Shown here in pieces: positions 1 through 8,692 of a stretch of 10,412 nucleotides of DNA. Source of the DNA: Acanthamoeba lenticulata (lineage: Eukaryota; Discosea; Longamoebia; Acanthamoebidae); assembly GCA_002179805.1 (NCBI GenBank), contig NAVB01001171.1, forward strand, positions 1 through 10,412, given 5' to 3'. The position numbers and the translations under genes were made by a program. Under the pieces are notes generated by a model that was given only the letters and a program-made list of their open reading frames with translations, was not told the DNA's origin and ran no database searches. Within the stretch, counting starts at the first letter, position 1, and every line of letters begins with the position of its first letter.

Positions 1-1587
1 ACAGCTTCTCCACGACGTGCGTCGTCGTGCGGCGCAGATCCCTGATCAAGGACTGACCTGTAAATAATATTTTGAAAATTTGAAACGTTAATTCAGAGAT
101 TTGCGGAATAATTATTGGCAAAATGAATTGATAAATTAAAATAAAATAAAATAAAGAGGAAGGACAGGCACCCTTAAGGGACTCGACGTTGAAGTTGTTG
201 GTGGGAGCAGGCATGATGATAAAGGCGACAACGGTCACGTGGCTGCCGCGCTGCTTGAGGAGGTAGTTGAGGCCGGCCAGAGCGTCGATGAACATGTCGA
301 CACCCTTGTTAAAGTACTCGTGACGGCCGGAGGTGAAGAAGTAGAGCGTGTTGTCGAGATCAAAGTTGTAGTGGCCGTAGAAGTGGCCCAGAACGAACTC
401 GTTGATGACCTCCTTGTACTTGGCGTGCAGGTTCTGGAACTCGTGCAGAGCGGTGAACTTCTTGACCTGCAGACCGTTGGGCACGATCACGTCGGCGCGT
501 CGCCGCAGGATGCGCTCGGCCTCGTAGGCCGTGATCTCCGACACAGTCGTGAATACGTGGCATTCCTGGGCTGGAAAGATAATTTTTTTTGTTTTAGTTT
601 TTGTCGACCTGCTATGCGCCCAATCCCAGGATCCGAGCCCAAGAGGATGCACACAAAAAGGAGGAGCAGGGACGCGTACCAGCGCGCTGCTCGATCCAGT
701 GACGGTGGTAGATGCCGCGCCGGGAGGCCTCCGAGTCGATGTTGATGCCGCCGATGTGGTTGTAAAGATCGACGCCGCCCGAGGCCAGGAAGCGGCCGAG
801 AAGGGTGGCGTGGGTGGTGAAGATGCTCGCAAACCTGACGTTCCACGAGCGCGCCACGATGAGGCCGACGGCCGCTTGCCACTCGTGGAAGTGCGCGATG
901 AGCCGGATGTCGCGGTAGCTCTCCACGAACTCTCGGATGAGCAGCGCGGTCTGCTCGTGCGTGTGTTGAGTGTGAGAAAATGCAACAAAAGCTACACACA
1001 CTATGAGGAGCAAGTTGCATGCCTGGTAGCCAAACACGACGCCGTCGTTGCACTCAAAGTCGCCGGGCACGTCCCAGCCGCCCATGAGCTCGCCTCGCCA
1101 CTTGTCCAGCTCGTGCATGGAGCTGTTGACGTCGATCAGCAGCACTGCAGCGCAATTGAGGTGTGTGTGGGATGTGGCCGTCAGCAACAACGTCGGCATC
1201 ATCATTTAGCATCACCATCAACAGTGACGAAGAGGAGGAAGAGGGTGCTCAAGTACCCTTGGGATAACCGTCGACAAGCCACTTGCCAAAGTGGACGACG
1301 ATGCCGTATCGCTCGCGCACCTTGCGGATGATGGGCTCGAATAGCGGGCCAGGCTCCATTTCTTCAATCTCGGTGGCAGCCGTGGCTGCGTTGTAGGGAC
1401 CCACGAGCGCATAGCGGCCACCAAACTCCTCGACGGTGACGGGCGACTTGGACTTGAGCACGGTGTAGATGCCGCCCACCTTCTTGGCCACCTCCCACCC
1501 GACGTCGAACAGCACGGGTCGGGTGTCGGAGAAGTCGAGCTCACTGGCGAAGCGGTCCATGGAATACTTGCGAGGTGCTTGTTGCAT
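1..1587 (-). CDS. Glycogen synthase (GT3 family), N-terminal part, 5 exons, runs off left edge
   Basis: Transfers glucose from UDP-glucose to the non-reducing end of glycogen in the cytosol. I read exons 1587-1257, 1144-1023, 950-680, 570-172 and 57-1; phases agree throughout and give 393 codons. Recognisable family blocks are [19 protein letters not shown] (nucleotide-sugar binding loop, about residue 30), [106 protein letters not shown] and [16 protein letters not shown]. These match the animal/fungal GYS family, not bacterial GlgA. The catalytic C-terminal half and the Arg-rich glucose-6-phosphate site lie outside the window. An in-frame TGA 12 nt upstream supports a start at 1587; the second ATG at 1560 (MDRFASEL) has a better context and is an alternative. 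Introns are 112, 72, 109 and 114 nt. The 72-nt one (951-1022) seems to use a GC donor. Confidence 0.93.
951..1022 (-). other. Glycogen synthase intron 2, probable GC-AG intron, stop-free and 3n
   Basis: Between FGYQ and TALLIREF the minus strand reads CAG|GCATGC at 1022 and GAGCAG|ACC at 951. Removing 72 nt leaves [15 protein letters not shown]. This keeps the four-residue spacing between FGY/FGF and the following hydrophobic-G/R-E-F block that I recall for glycogen synthases. The segment has no stop and is a multiple of three, so retention would add 24 residues. A GT donor at 1001 (51 nt removed, also in frame) is the alternative and would leave seven extra residues (ACNLLLI). Confidence 0.6.
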
Positions 1588-1743
1588 GCAATGAAGTTCT
1601 CAGTAGTCGAGCTGTTGTTGTGCCTTTTCTCTCGCCCTGTGCTGTGGCTGTCACAACACAGCTGTAAGTAGATGGTCGGGCAGGGTGACCTAACAAAGAA
1701 GCACACTGAAGCGAGAAAGATCTGAGTGTGGCCCCACTCAATC

Positions 1744-1786
1744 GCAGCGACGCAACTCAACCAAACACTTTAATTTGCGTCGTTGC
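1744..1786. repeat. Inverted repeat upstream of glycogen synthase
   Basis: GCAGCGACGCAA (1744-1755) and TTGCGTCGTTGC (1775-1786) are reverse complements at 11 of 12 positions, with a 19-nt spacer. The one mismatch would be a G-U wobble in one RNA strand. A second arm pair, TTGCAC (1795-1800) and GTGCAA (1811-1816), follows 8 nt later. This may be a paired transcription-factor site or a hairpin in the glycogen synthase 5' leader. Confidence 0.5.
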
Positions 1787-2485
1787 CGACGCGATTGCAC
1801 ACGATCGCTCGTGCAATAAATCAAAGTAAAAATATAGATAAATAGATCTGTTTGTCTTTTGTCCCATGCCAAGAAGAGGGAGGTTACCAGACAAGAAGAG
1901 AATATTGTGCAGTTGCGTGTGCAGGTGCGTCAGGTGGGGTGGTAACAAAAAAAGGACCCAAAATATGGGTGGCTTCGTGGGAGCCGCGGTTTCTGTGGAT
2001 TGGGTTGTGCTTTTCCACCACCTTTCGCCAGATCTCCCAAATTCATGCAAGATTGGGATGGCAGGGTTCACTAGATGGAGGCAGGTGCCCCACGCGCGTC
2101 AAGCGTGACGCCCCTCCTCAAGGTTTGGAATCACCTCGAGGTTGTGTTCAGCCCGATTTGGATGATAACGCTGCATGCACAACACCCATGAGAGGGCACA
2201 ATAGTACCTTTGGAAACGAGGTAGGCTGGCAGGAACGTAGTGTGCTTGTAGCTGCTTCGGGCGCTGAGCTAACCAGACCGCAACCAACAAATACTGACGG
2301 CGCCAAACGGCACACAAACAACGCGAACTTACTAGCGCATTCCACTCATACCGCAACCCACCAGAACCCGGCCGCTCACGCGACCTCTTGGAGGTTGGCG
2401 TGGTTGTTGTTCCCTTGAGACCCTACAGCAAGCATTTGCCACAGAGCACGAGAGTGCTGTTGGCTGCGAGGGTCATCAGGGTGAT

Positions 2486-2499
2486 TGCTGACGTCAGCA
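2486..2499. promoter_or_regulatory. CRE-type perfect palindrome, TGCTGACGTCAGCA
   Basis: A perfect 14-bp palindrome with the core TGACGTCA, the classical site of bZIP (CREB/ATF) dimers, lies about 110 bp before the cyclophilin ATG. A further CGTGACGC follows at about 2508. The sequence is directly visible; the binding protein is inferred. The same CTGACGT string recurs inside introns of this window, where it more likely serves splicing. Confidence 0.4.
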
Positions 2500-2608
2500 G
2501 CCCGGTGGCGTGACGCTTTTTCTTTTCTTTTTCTTTCGTGCCTCCTTTTCGGTTGTGGCCTGATCTGTGCGTGAGAGAATCAAGCGGCAAGGGGCGGATT
2601 GGCTCGAG

Positions 2609-5416
2609 ATGTCCAGCAAGGATTTCCCGCGCACCTTTTTCGACATCACAATCGATAACAAGCCCAGTACGTTTCTCGCCTCTTGTCATCAATTGCGCTC
2701 ATGAGTGGTTCCGCATTTTCGGTTGGTGGAGCGCGATTTACATGGTGAGGTCTGCTGGTTTAGGTGTGTTTGGGTTTTTTGCACAGCGTTTGCGCTGAAA
2801 GCACCATTCTTCACTTTACCAATCCGTCATTCATGCTTCTGCTCGAATTTTTGAATGAATAATAATTCGAACGAAACTCTTTTTGTTGAATTGGGTGGTG
2901 TATTGTCTCGTTCCTCCTGTCTGCACCCTCTTTCTTATTCATGCGGCGCTTGCGGCTTTTCTCACCTCTTCTGACCCTCTTTGGGGTTGGCAACGACACT
3001 GCTGTGTTGTTATCTGCAACCAGTCGGGCGGGTAATCTTTGAGCTCTACACGGATGCCACACCCAAGACGGCCGACAACTTCCGGGCCCTGTGCACGGGC
3101 GAGAAGGGCATCAGCAAGCTCTCGGGCAAGCCTCTCCACTTTCGCGGCTCGTGCTTCCACCGCATCATCAAGGGCTTCATGATTCAGGTTCGTCCTCCTC
3201 CTCCTCCTCACCTTCCCCTCGTCCTCGCCTTGGAGGTGACGTGAGCCTGACGTGGCGGCCGCACGTCGACACGATTGCCTCGGCGACCACCTGCAGGGCG
3301 GTGACTTCACCAAGTCCAACGGGACGGGCGGCGAGTCCATCTACGGCCGCACATTCGCCGACGAGAACTTCAAGCGCAAGCACACGGAGCCCTTCCTGCT
3401 CTCCATGGCCAACGGTTCGTGTGTGCCATCATCATCATCATCTTCACCAGTCTCCGTCGGCTTCTTGGATTGACCCTTGATCAACCGACTTCAACAACAA
3501 CAACAGCCGGGCCCAACACCAACGGCTCGCAGTTCTTCATCACCACCGTGCCGACGCCCCACCTTGACGGGTCCGTCTCTGCCCCCTCGTGCTGGTGGGG
3601 ATGATGCTGACGTCATGCTGACATCGTTATATTATGAATTTTTGTGAACGACGACAGGAAGCACGTCGTCTTCGGGCGCGTGGTGTCGGGCCAGGAGGTG
3701 ATCAAGATCGTGGAGAATGAGCTGACGGACAAGAGCGACAAGCCCTTCTCGCACGTGGCCATCGCCAACTGTGGCGAGCTCATCAAGAAGTCCAAGATCG
3801 CCGCCCAGCAGGCGGGCGCGGCCTCCTCTGCGTCTGGCGACGTCGTCTCCTCTTCAGCCGACAACGAAGAGAGCAACAAGAAGCAGAAGAAGTCCAAGAA
3901 TTCGAAGCGCGCACGCTCCGACTCTGAATCGGGTGCGTAGCCGCTGTCCTGCTGACGTCACGCTGACGTGTTTTGCTGACGTGTTTAACGTGTGTGGTTG
4001 TGGTGGTGGGTGGACACAGAGTCGGACAGTGACGCGTCGTCAGCGTCGTCGTCAGGCTCGGACAGTGAGTCGTCGTCGTCGGAGAGTGAGCGCGAGAAGA
4101 GGAAGCGGCGGAAGAAGGAGAAGAAGCAGAAGCGGAAGGAGCGCCGGAAGCGGAAGAAGGAGGAGCGCCGCAAGAGGAAGCACAAGAAGCGCAGCAAGCG
4201 CTCCTCCTCGTCTGAGTCGGAATCCGAGTCCGACCGCGACGACTCGCGCCGGTCGAGGCGCAAGTCTCACGACCGCGACAACGACGATGACCACGACAAC
4301 AACAAGGTCAACAAGAAAAAGGACGACGACAGGGAGAAGGAGGATGATGACAACAAGAAGGCGGACGATCACGACAAGAAGGAGGAGGAGAAGGAAAAGG
4401 AAGACGACAGGGAGAGCGCCAAGGCCGAGGACAAGCGGCGGAAGCGCAGGGAGTCGCGCCGCAGCGATGCCAGCTCGGACGAGGATGAGGATGACGACCG
4501 CGAGCGGAGGGACCGCCACAAGCGCAGCCGCCGGAGCCGGCGCAGTCGCAGCCGCAGTCGTAGCCGCAGCGGCAGCACGAGCAGGAGCCCGAGCAGGGAC
4601 CGGTCCAAGGACGGCGCCAAGGAGGACGAGAAGGCCAAGGAGAAGAGCCCCGTCCCGGACCGCCACCGACGCGACGGTGACGGCCGCAACATCAAGGGCC
4701 GCGGCGGTGTCCGCTACCGCGGGCGCCACTCCAAGTGCGTACCACCCAATCGCGTTACGCCACGTGTTGTCAAAGCTTGCTGACGTGTACTGGTGTGTGG
4801 CGTCGACAACAACAGCCTGTACGACGAGCGTGACGGGACGGCCAGGCGTGGGTTCAACCCGCGCGACCGATACAGCGTGTGGGACCGCGAGCGCTTCGCG
4901 GAACAGCGCGACCGCGACCGCGAGGAGCGCGATGACTACCGTAGTGGCTCGCGTCGCTACGATGATCATCGCGACCGCGACCGCGACCGCGGCTATGGCG
5001 GCCGCGCCGACCACTACCGGTCGCGCGATGAGAGTGCCTACAACGGCGACCGCGACCGCGACCGTGAGCGCGGCGGCAGGTATGGGCGCCGTGACGGCGG
5101 CGAGGGCGAGAACGCGCGCCGCACGTTCCGGGAGCGAGGCGACGACCGGGGCAGCATCGCCGACCTCGACGGCAACTCGCGGGACGACCGCGTCGTCGCC
5201 CGTCAGCAGCGGCAACAACAGCGGCCGGAGGAAGAGCCGCAGCAAGAGCGCAACCATGAGCGCAAGGGCTCTCGCTCGCCGCTCACGCCCAGCCACGGCG
5301 GCGACGACGCCAAGTCAATGGCGGAGGAGACGCGCGCGGAAGCTGAAGTGGCCGAGGAAGGCGACGCCCACCCGAGAAGGAGACGATCGCCTTCGCCCGC
5401 CTCACCTCTCCTCTGA
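2609..5416 (+). CDS. RS-rich nuclear cyclophilin (peptidyl-prolyl isomerase, PPIG/CYP63-like), 7 exons, 664 aa
   Basis: Cis-trans isomerase of X-Pro bonds, with a tail expected to place it in nuclear speckles with SR proteins and the spliceosome. Exons: 2609-2666, 3024-3187, 3297-3414, 3507-3570, 3658-3932, 4020-4734 and 4816-5416. They total 1995 nt, with phases agreeing at all six junctions. The cyclophilin domain is residues 8-176 and has the divergent-loop insertion ([12 protein letters not shown]). Active-site residues are Arg66, Phe71, Gln74 ([11 protein letters not shown]), Gln122, Phe124 and His137. The position of CypA Trp121 is His132 (TPHLDG), as in PPIG/NKTR/CYP63-type proteins; this predicts weak cyclosporin binding. 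The tail has Ser/Asp/Glu stretches (227-250), Lys/Arg-rich (250-290), K/D/E-rich (310-390), an RS run (397-419), [11 protein letters not shown] (452-462) and RD repeats (480-570). ATG context is TCGAGATGTCC. Introns are 357, 109, 92, 87, 87 and 81 nt. Confidence 0.93.
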
Positions 5417-5457
5417 GCTCCCTGTCCCCCGCTTTCGCTTGTGCGGGCGGTTGAGGC

Positions 5458-5463
5458 AATAAA
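5458..5463 (+). terminator. Poly(A) signal of the cyclophilin gene
   Basis: AATAAA lies 42 nt after the TGA at 5414-5416. The next start codon is at 5581, so the 3' UTR of this gene and the promoter plus 5' UTR of the F-box gene share only 164 nt. Confidence 0.7.
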
Positions 5464-5580
5464 GAAAACTTTAATTTTCTTGTGAGAAGATAGCCAGAAC
5501 CAGAACTCTTCTTGGAAGACACTACCCCCAAACCAAGAAGCCAGTGGCGCTACTCAACAACAAAAGACGCACCAACCAAA

Positions 5581-7358
5581 ATGGCCGACGAAGTAGGCAG
5601 CCCAGCCAAGCGAAAAAGAGAGGAGCTTGACCCGACAGAGGCAGGAGGAGCGCAACACGACGGTGCGGCACCACTGGACGCTTTCTACGAAGAAGATGAA
5701 ATAGACGAAGAGAACGCGGGGCTGTTCTTTTCTTTGCCGCTGGAGCTGTGCCAAATGGTTCTCGGCTGGCTCAAGCCGCGGGACCTCATCCGCTTGACCC
5801 ACGCCTCTCGCGGGTGGCGCGCCCGCGTGCTGGCCCTGCTCCATCGCTACCGCCTGCGCTCGACCCAGGCCGACCACATCCAGTCCGTCCTCGTCCTCTC
5901 GCACTTCCTCCGCCAACGCAACCACCAGCTCGATAGCCCCGACAAGAAGAAGAAGAAGAAGACAAAGAAGAAGAAAAAGTCGAAGCACCATGACGATGAT
6001 AAGGACGATGACGATGAGGATACGGTCCTGCGCAAGGGGGAGGCCACTTTGGCTCTGTGGATGCAGTGCCTGGGCCGGGCGTGCCCGCGCCTGCGGTCGC
6101 TGGACTTGTCGCTCGTGCTCGGTCCAGCCGAGCGGCTGGCCGAGGCCATGCTATCGCTGCCGGCCACGCTCACCACCCTCCGGCTGGCCTACTGCGGCGT
6201 GGAGGGCGCGGCCAACCTCGACCACCTGCACCGCGTCACGCCCGGCCTCACACAGCTCGACGTGTCGCATTGCCAACACCTCAACTCCTCCTGCTTGAGC
6301 GGCCTCCCGCCGGGCCTGCTGCGCCTCAAGGCCGTGAACTGCCGCCGCTTGTTGGCGTCCACCGACAGCGCGACCCTGTTCGCGATGCTGCCAACCACGC
6401 TCACGGCGCTCGACTTGCGCCAGAGTCCCATCTCGTACAACGTCGACGGCGGGGCCCTGCCGCGGACCCTGCGGACCCTCAAGCTCACTCTGCGTCCCGC
6501 GGACCTGCAGTCGTGGAGGCCTCACGCGCTCTTTTTCAACGGCTCTGATTACCAACCAAAGACGAACAAGCGTCCCGAGCGCGTCGTCCTGATGAACCTG
6601 CCCGACGGCCTCGAGCAGCTCCATCTCGTTGACACACAGGATGACTTTAGGAACTTCCTCGAATTCCTTCCGCGCGGGCTCCAGAGGCTAACGTTGGAGC
6701 GCTGTACCGGCCTCTCAGGTTCACCTTAGCTCCTTCGTGATCGTCATCTTAACCATCGTCATCATCATCAACTTGTGTCACCTGACTGACGTGTTCGCTG
6801 TGGACAGGCCTCGAGCACCTGCCGACGGGCCTGCGGGCGCTTGATCTGACGGGAAGCCGACGGCTGGTGAACCCCGACCTGCGATTCCTGACGGCGCTCG
6901 AAGAGCTGCGGCTCGACCTGTGGCAAGACCACCAAAACCCGTGCGGTAAACTGTTGCAGCACCTCCCGTCGGACCGTCTGCGCGTGCTTTCCCTCCGTCT
7001 CGCGACCGCCGTAAGTGACCAAGACCTGCCCTTCCTTCCGCTCTGCCTCCAGGTAGCACATCCTCCCACTTCATTATTTGTGTTTTTTGTTTGTTTGTTT
7101 TATTTTTATTTTTATTTTTATTTTTATTTTTATTTTTATTATATTATTTTTTCATTTTCATTTTTACATGGGCTAATAAGACTAATCTCTGTTGCGGATG
7201 GGGTGGACCAGGTGCTCGACGTGTGGGGATGCGATGGCATCACACGAGAGGCCATTGAAGACCTGCCTGGCGATCTGGTTTCTGTGCGCCTTCCCAACGG
7301 CATTTGGCTCCGAAGGGCCACACGTTCTTCGACGGCCGCACTGTCAGCCGCCCAGTAG
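5581..7358 (+). CDS. F-box / leucine-rich-repeat protein, 3 exons (509 aa as read; C-terminus probably mis-framed)
   Basis: A probable substrate receptor of an SCF-type ubiquitin ligase: the F-box would bind Skp1 and the LRRs the target. Exons 5581-6718, 6808-7052 and 7212-7358. Start context is CCAAAATGGCC. Residues 9-14 (AKRKRE) look like a nuclear signal. The F-box is at about 48-90 (LFFSLPLELCQMVLGWL, then KPRDLIRLTHASRGWRARV). A Lys-run plus Asp-run linker is at 121-147. LRRs run from about 165 to 491, mostly of the form LPxxLxxLxL at 193, 242, 270, 293, 340, 363, 384, 432 and 479. Intron 1 (89 nt) contains CCTGACTGACGTG. Intron 2 (159 nt) is stop-free and 3n. In the raw sequence the frame ends at TAG 7356. 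From about 7298, however, the frame one base over (HLAPKGHTFFDGRTVSRP) looks more protein-like, so the last 18 residues may be spurious and the protein may continue into the broken region downstream. Confidence 0.82.
7053..7211 (+). other. F-box gene intron 2, stop-free, 159 nt
   Basis: Donor CAG|GTAGCA at 7053 and acceptor GACCAG|GTG ending at 7211. Removal joins LCLQ to VLDVWGC and leads into a further LPxxLxxxxL module (LPGDLVSVRLP), which supports exon 3. The intron is a multiple of three with no stop, so the unspliced frame reads through as a Phe/Tyr-rich stretch. Confidence 0.75.
7101..7142 (+). repeat. (TATTTT)n microsatellite inside intron 2
   Basis: A occurs every six bases (7102, 7108, 7114, 7120, 7126, 7132, 7138) in a T background, giving seven tandem hexamers. 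Its AT-rich composition contrasts sharply with the flanking GC-rich exons. Confidence 0.85.
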
Positions 7359-7894
7359 GGCAGTCACGAATCTGTCTTCCACGAAAGTTTAATGAGCACT
7401 TGCGTTAAGGTCAGAAGGAAGAAGCTGTCTTTTGAAAAGCTCAACCTGAAGAAGATCAACATGCGGGGCATCTCCATGGTCAGCGCCGACGCCGAGCACC
7501 GGCGCGTCCTGGCCACACTGGCAGTCCTTGAAAAGGCCCAGTGTGCTCCTCGCGACGAGCTGCCTCCTGCCCATCCCGCTCTCTCGCGCGGCCCTTGGTC
7601 GTGCCTAGGGATACGGTCAACACCATCCAAGGTTCAACTGCTGCGCTCATGAGACCATCCCACAGGGTTCAGGTGACAACACGCTAAGAAAAAACAACGA
7701 CGGCGCTTACACCGTGCGAGGGACAGGTTCGACACTTTGCCGGCAGCTGTACGTGCTTTCTGTTTGCTTGACTGATGGAACAGGTATACCCACTCAACAC
7801 ATGCCTTGTGTTCACTGCCACTCACTTTAGCGATGAGCAGGAGATAGTGCTAGAGGTAGAGGTGGACTTCTCTAATCCTCCCACGAAGCTTTGT

Positions 7895-7907
7895 CCCCCC
7901 CCCCCCC
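7895..7907 (+). repeat. Poly-C run at a frame break
   Basis: Thirteen consecutive C bases, directly visible. Coding frame upstream (DFSNPPTKL) and downstream (VPKLTALANRG) differ by one base, so the length of this run is the likely point of disruption. Confidence 0.8.
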
Positions 7908-8483
7908 TAGTGCCCTCGTGCCGAAGCTAACAGCTTTAGCCAACCGGGGGCTCTTAATAATCAAGGGCCGCAGTCCCGCTGGTGGGTAGATGGATGGGCT
8001 GGAGACGTTCCTAGTAACCAAGTGGTGCCTACGGGCCGTGGGCTCTTCACATACCAAACGAAGGGCCCTGTGGCAGTCTCCGTGGCCCAGAGCGAGTTCC
8101 CGGTCTTCGCTCAGTTTCGCACCTTCCACCGAACGGCTGCGCAGATCAACCGATGACCACCCCGACCCTCATCCTCAACCAACTTGCTCGCAAGGTGGAC
8201 GACAAGCTCACCCCGAACCTACTGCCAGTCCTGGCCTCTCTGGAAGAGGGCGTCAAGTTTGACTTTCACGAAAGCACGCAGGTTGAGTTCAAGTCTGGTT
8301 CAGGAAAACTCTCAGCTCTTGTCTCGCGGATGGGTCGGCTATACCCCTTCCCAACACCAAGGACAAGAAAGTTGTTGCTCTGTGCTTCAAGCCCAGGGAA
8401 GGCCTTACCTGGACAGAACAACCCACTTTCTACGCTCTGCGCAATGGTGGAGACCACCCTCTGTGGGAAGCCCAGCTGAAAAG

Positions 8484-8542
8484 GTACGGTTGTTCTGTGC
8501 CATGGTGTTCATAAGCACTGACTTGAGGTTGAGGCGTTGCAG
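8484..8542 (+). other. Intron retained in the frame-disrupted region
   Basis: Donor AAAAG|GTACGG, branch-like CACTGACTT with its A 21 nt before the junction, acceptor GCGTTGCAG|C, 59 nt. Splicing joins HPLWEAQLK to SLLHSVKSLVKDEPK in the correct phase with no repair needed. This is evidence that the region is, or recently was, an expressed gene. Confidence 0.6.
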
Positions 8543-8630
8543 CTTATTACACAGTGTGAAGTCTCTCGTCAAGGATGAACCCAAGGCGATGCTGCGACAC
8601 CTCTTGTCCCATCTCCAGATTCACCAAAAA

Positions 8631-8692
8631 GTACTTGCACCTTTGCATTGTCGCCAAGTTGTGTGACTGATAACTGATGGTTACGGATACAG
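8631..8692 (+). other. Second probable intron in the frame-disrupted region
   Basis: Donor AAAAA|GTACTT and acceptor GGATACAG, 62 nt, with GACTGATAACTGATGG inside. The flanking exon phases (0 before, 1 after) disagree by one base, consistent with one A missing from the A5 run just before the donor. Confidence 0.45.

Larger units (their letters stand above)
1588..2608. other. Divergent intergenic/promoter region, no gene seen
   Basis: About 1 kb separates the start codons of glycogen synthase (minus) and the cyclophilin (plus). Open frames of up to 188 codons cross it, but they have no recognisable domain and end at arbitrary points, so I do not call them genes. I see no tRNA, 5S or snRNA signature. 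Visible content: a near-perfect inverted repeat at 1744-1786 and a partial palindrome at 1795-1816. An A/T-rich block at 1815-1850 includes TATATTTT on the minus strand, a possible TATA element about 245 nt before the glycogen synthase ATG. There is also a CRE-type palindrome at 2486-2499 and a pyrimidine-rich tract at about 2515-2549 just before the cyclophilin start. Confidence 0.6.

Noticed and set aside
1852..2418. 188-codon plus-strand open frame in the intergenic region
   Set aside because: No domain-like pattern or supporting splice or poly(A) signals, and overlapping frames of similar quality exist on both strands.
3188..3506. Short CCT, ATC and AAC triplet runs in cyclophilin introns
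   Set aside because: They are ordinary low-complexity intron sequence. The AAC run simply leads into the acceptor at 3506.
4052..5296. 414-codon open frame on the minus strand
   Set aside because: It is antisense to the RS/RD-rich cyclophilin exons. Its Val/Ala/Leu-only composition is what Arg/Ser/Asp-rich codons give in reverse, and it also crosses introns.
5512..5580. Upstream extension of the F-box ORF to a TTG
   Set aside because: The extension has no ATG and lies in a short gap that must hold the promoter. The ATG at 5581 has a good context.
7720..7745. tRNA-like B box (GGTTCGACACT)
   Set aside because: No matching A box or cloverleaf could be found upstream, and the stretch lies inside coding-like sequence.
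7660..7748. Filamin-type repeat (NNDGAYTV ... YVLSVCLTDG)
   Set aside because: The DGxYTV pattern fits loosely, but the continuation depends on which frame is taken after 7726, and no neighbouring repeats are seen.
8153..8483. AlbA_2/Schlafen-like reading of HESTQVEFKSG plus VVALCFKPREG
   Set aside because: The short EFK-type match is suggestive, but the glycine-rich middle of that domain is absent and the frame changes inside it, so I do not claim the family.
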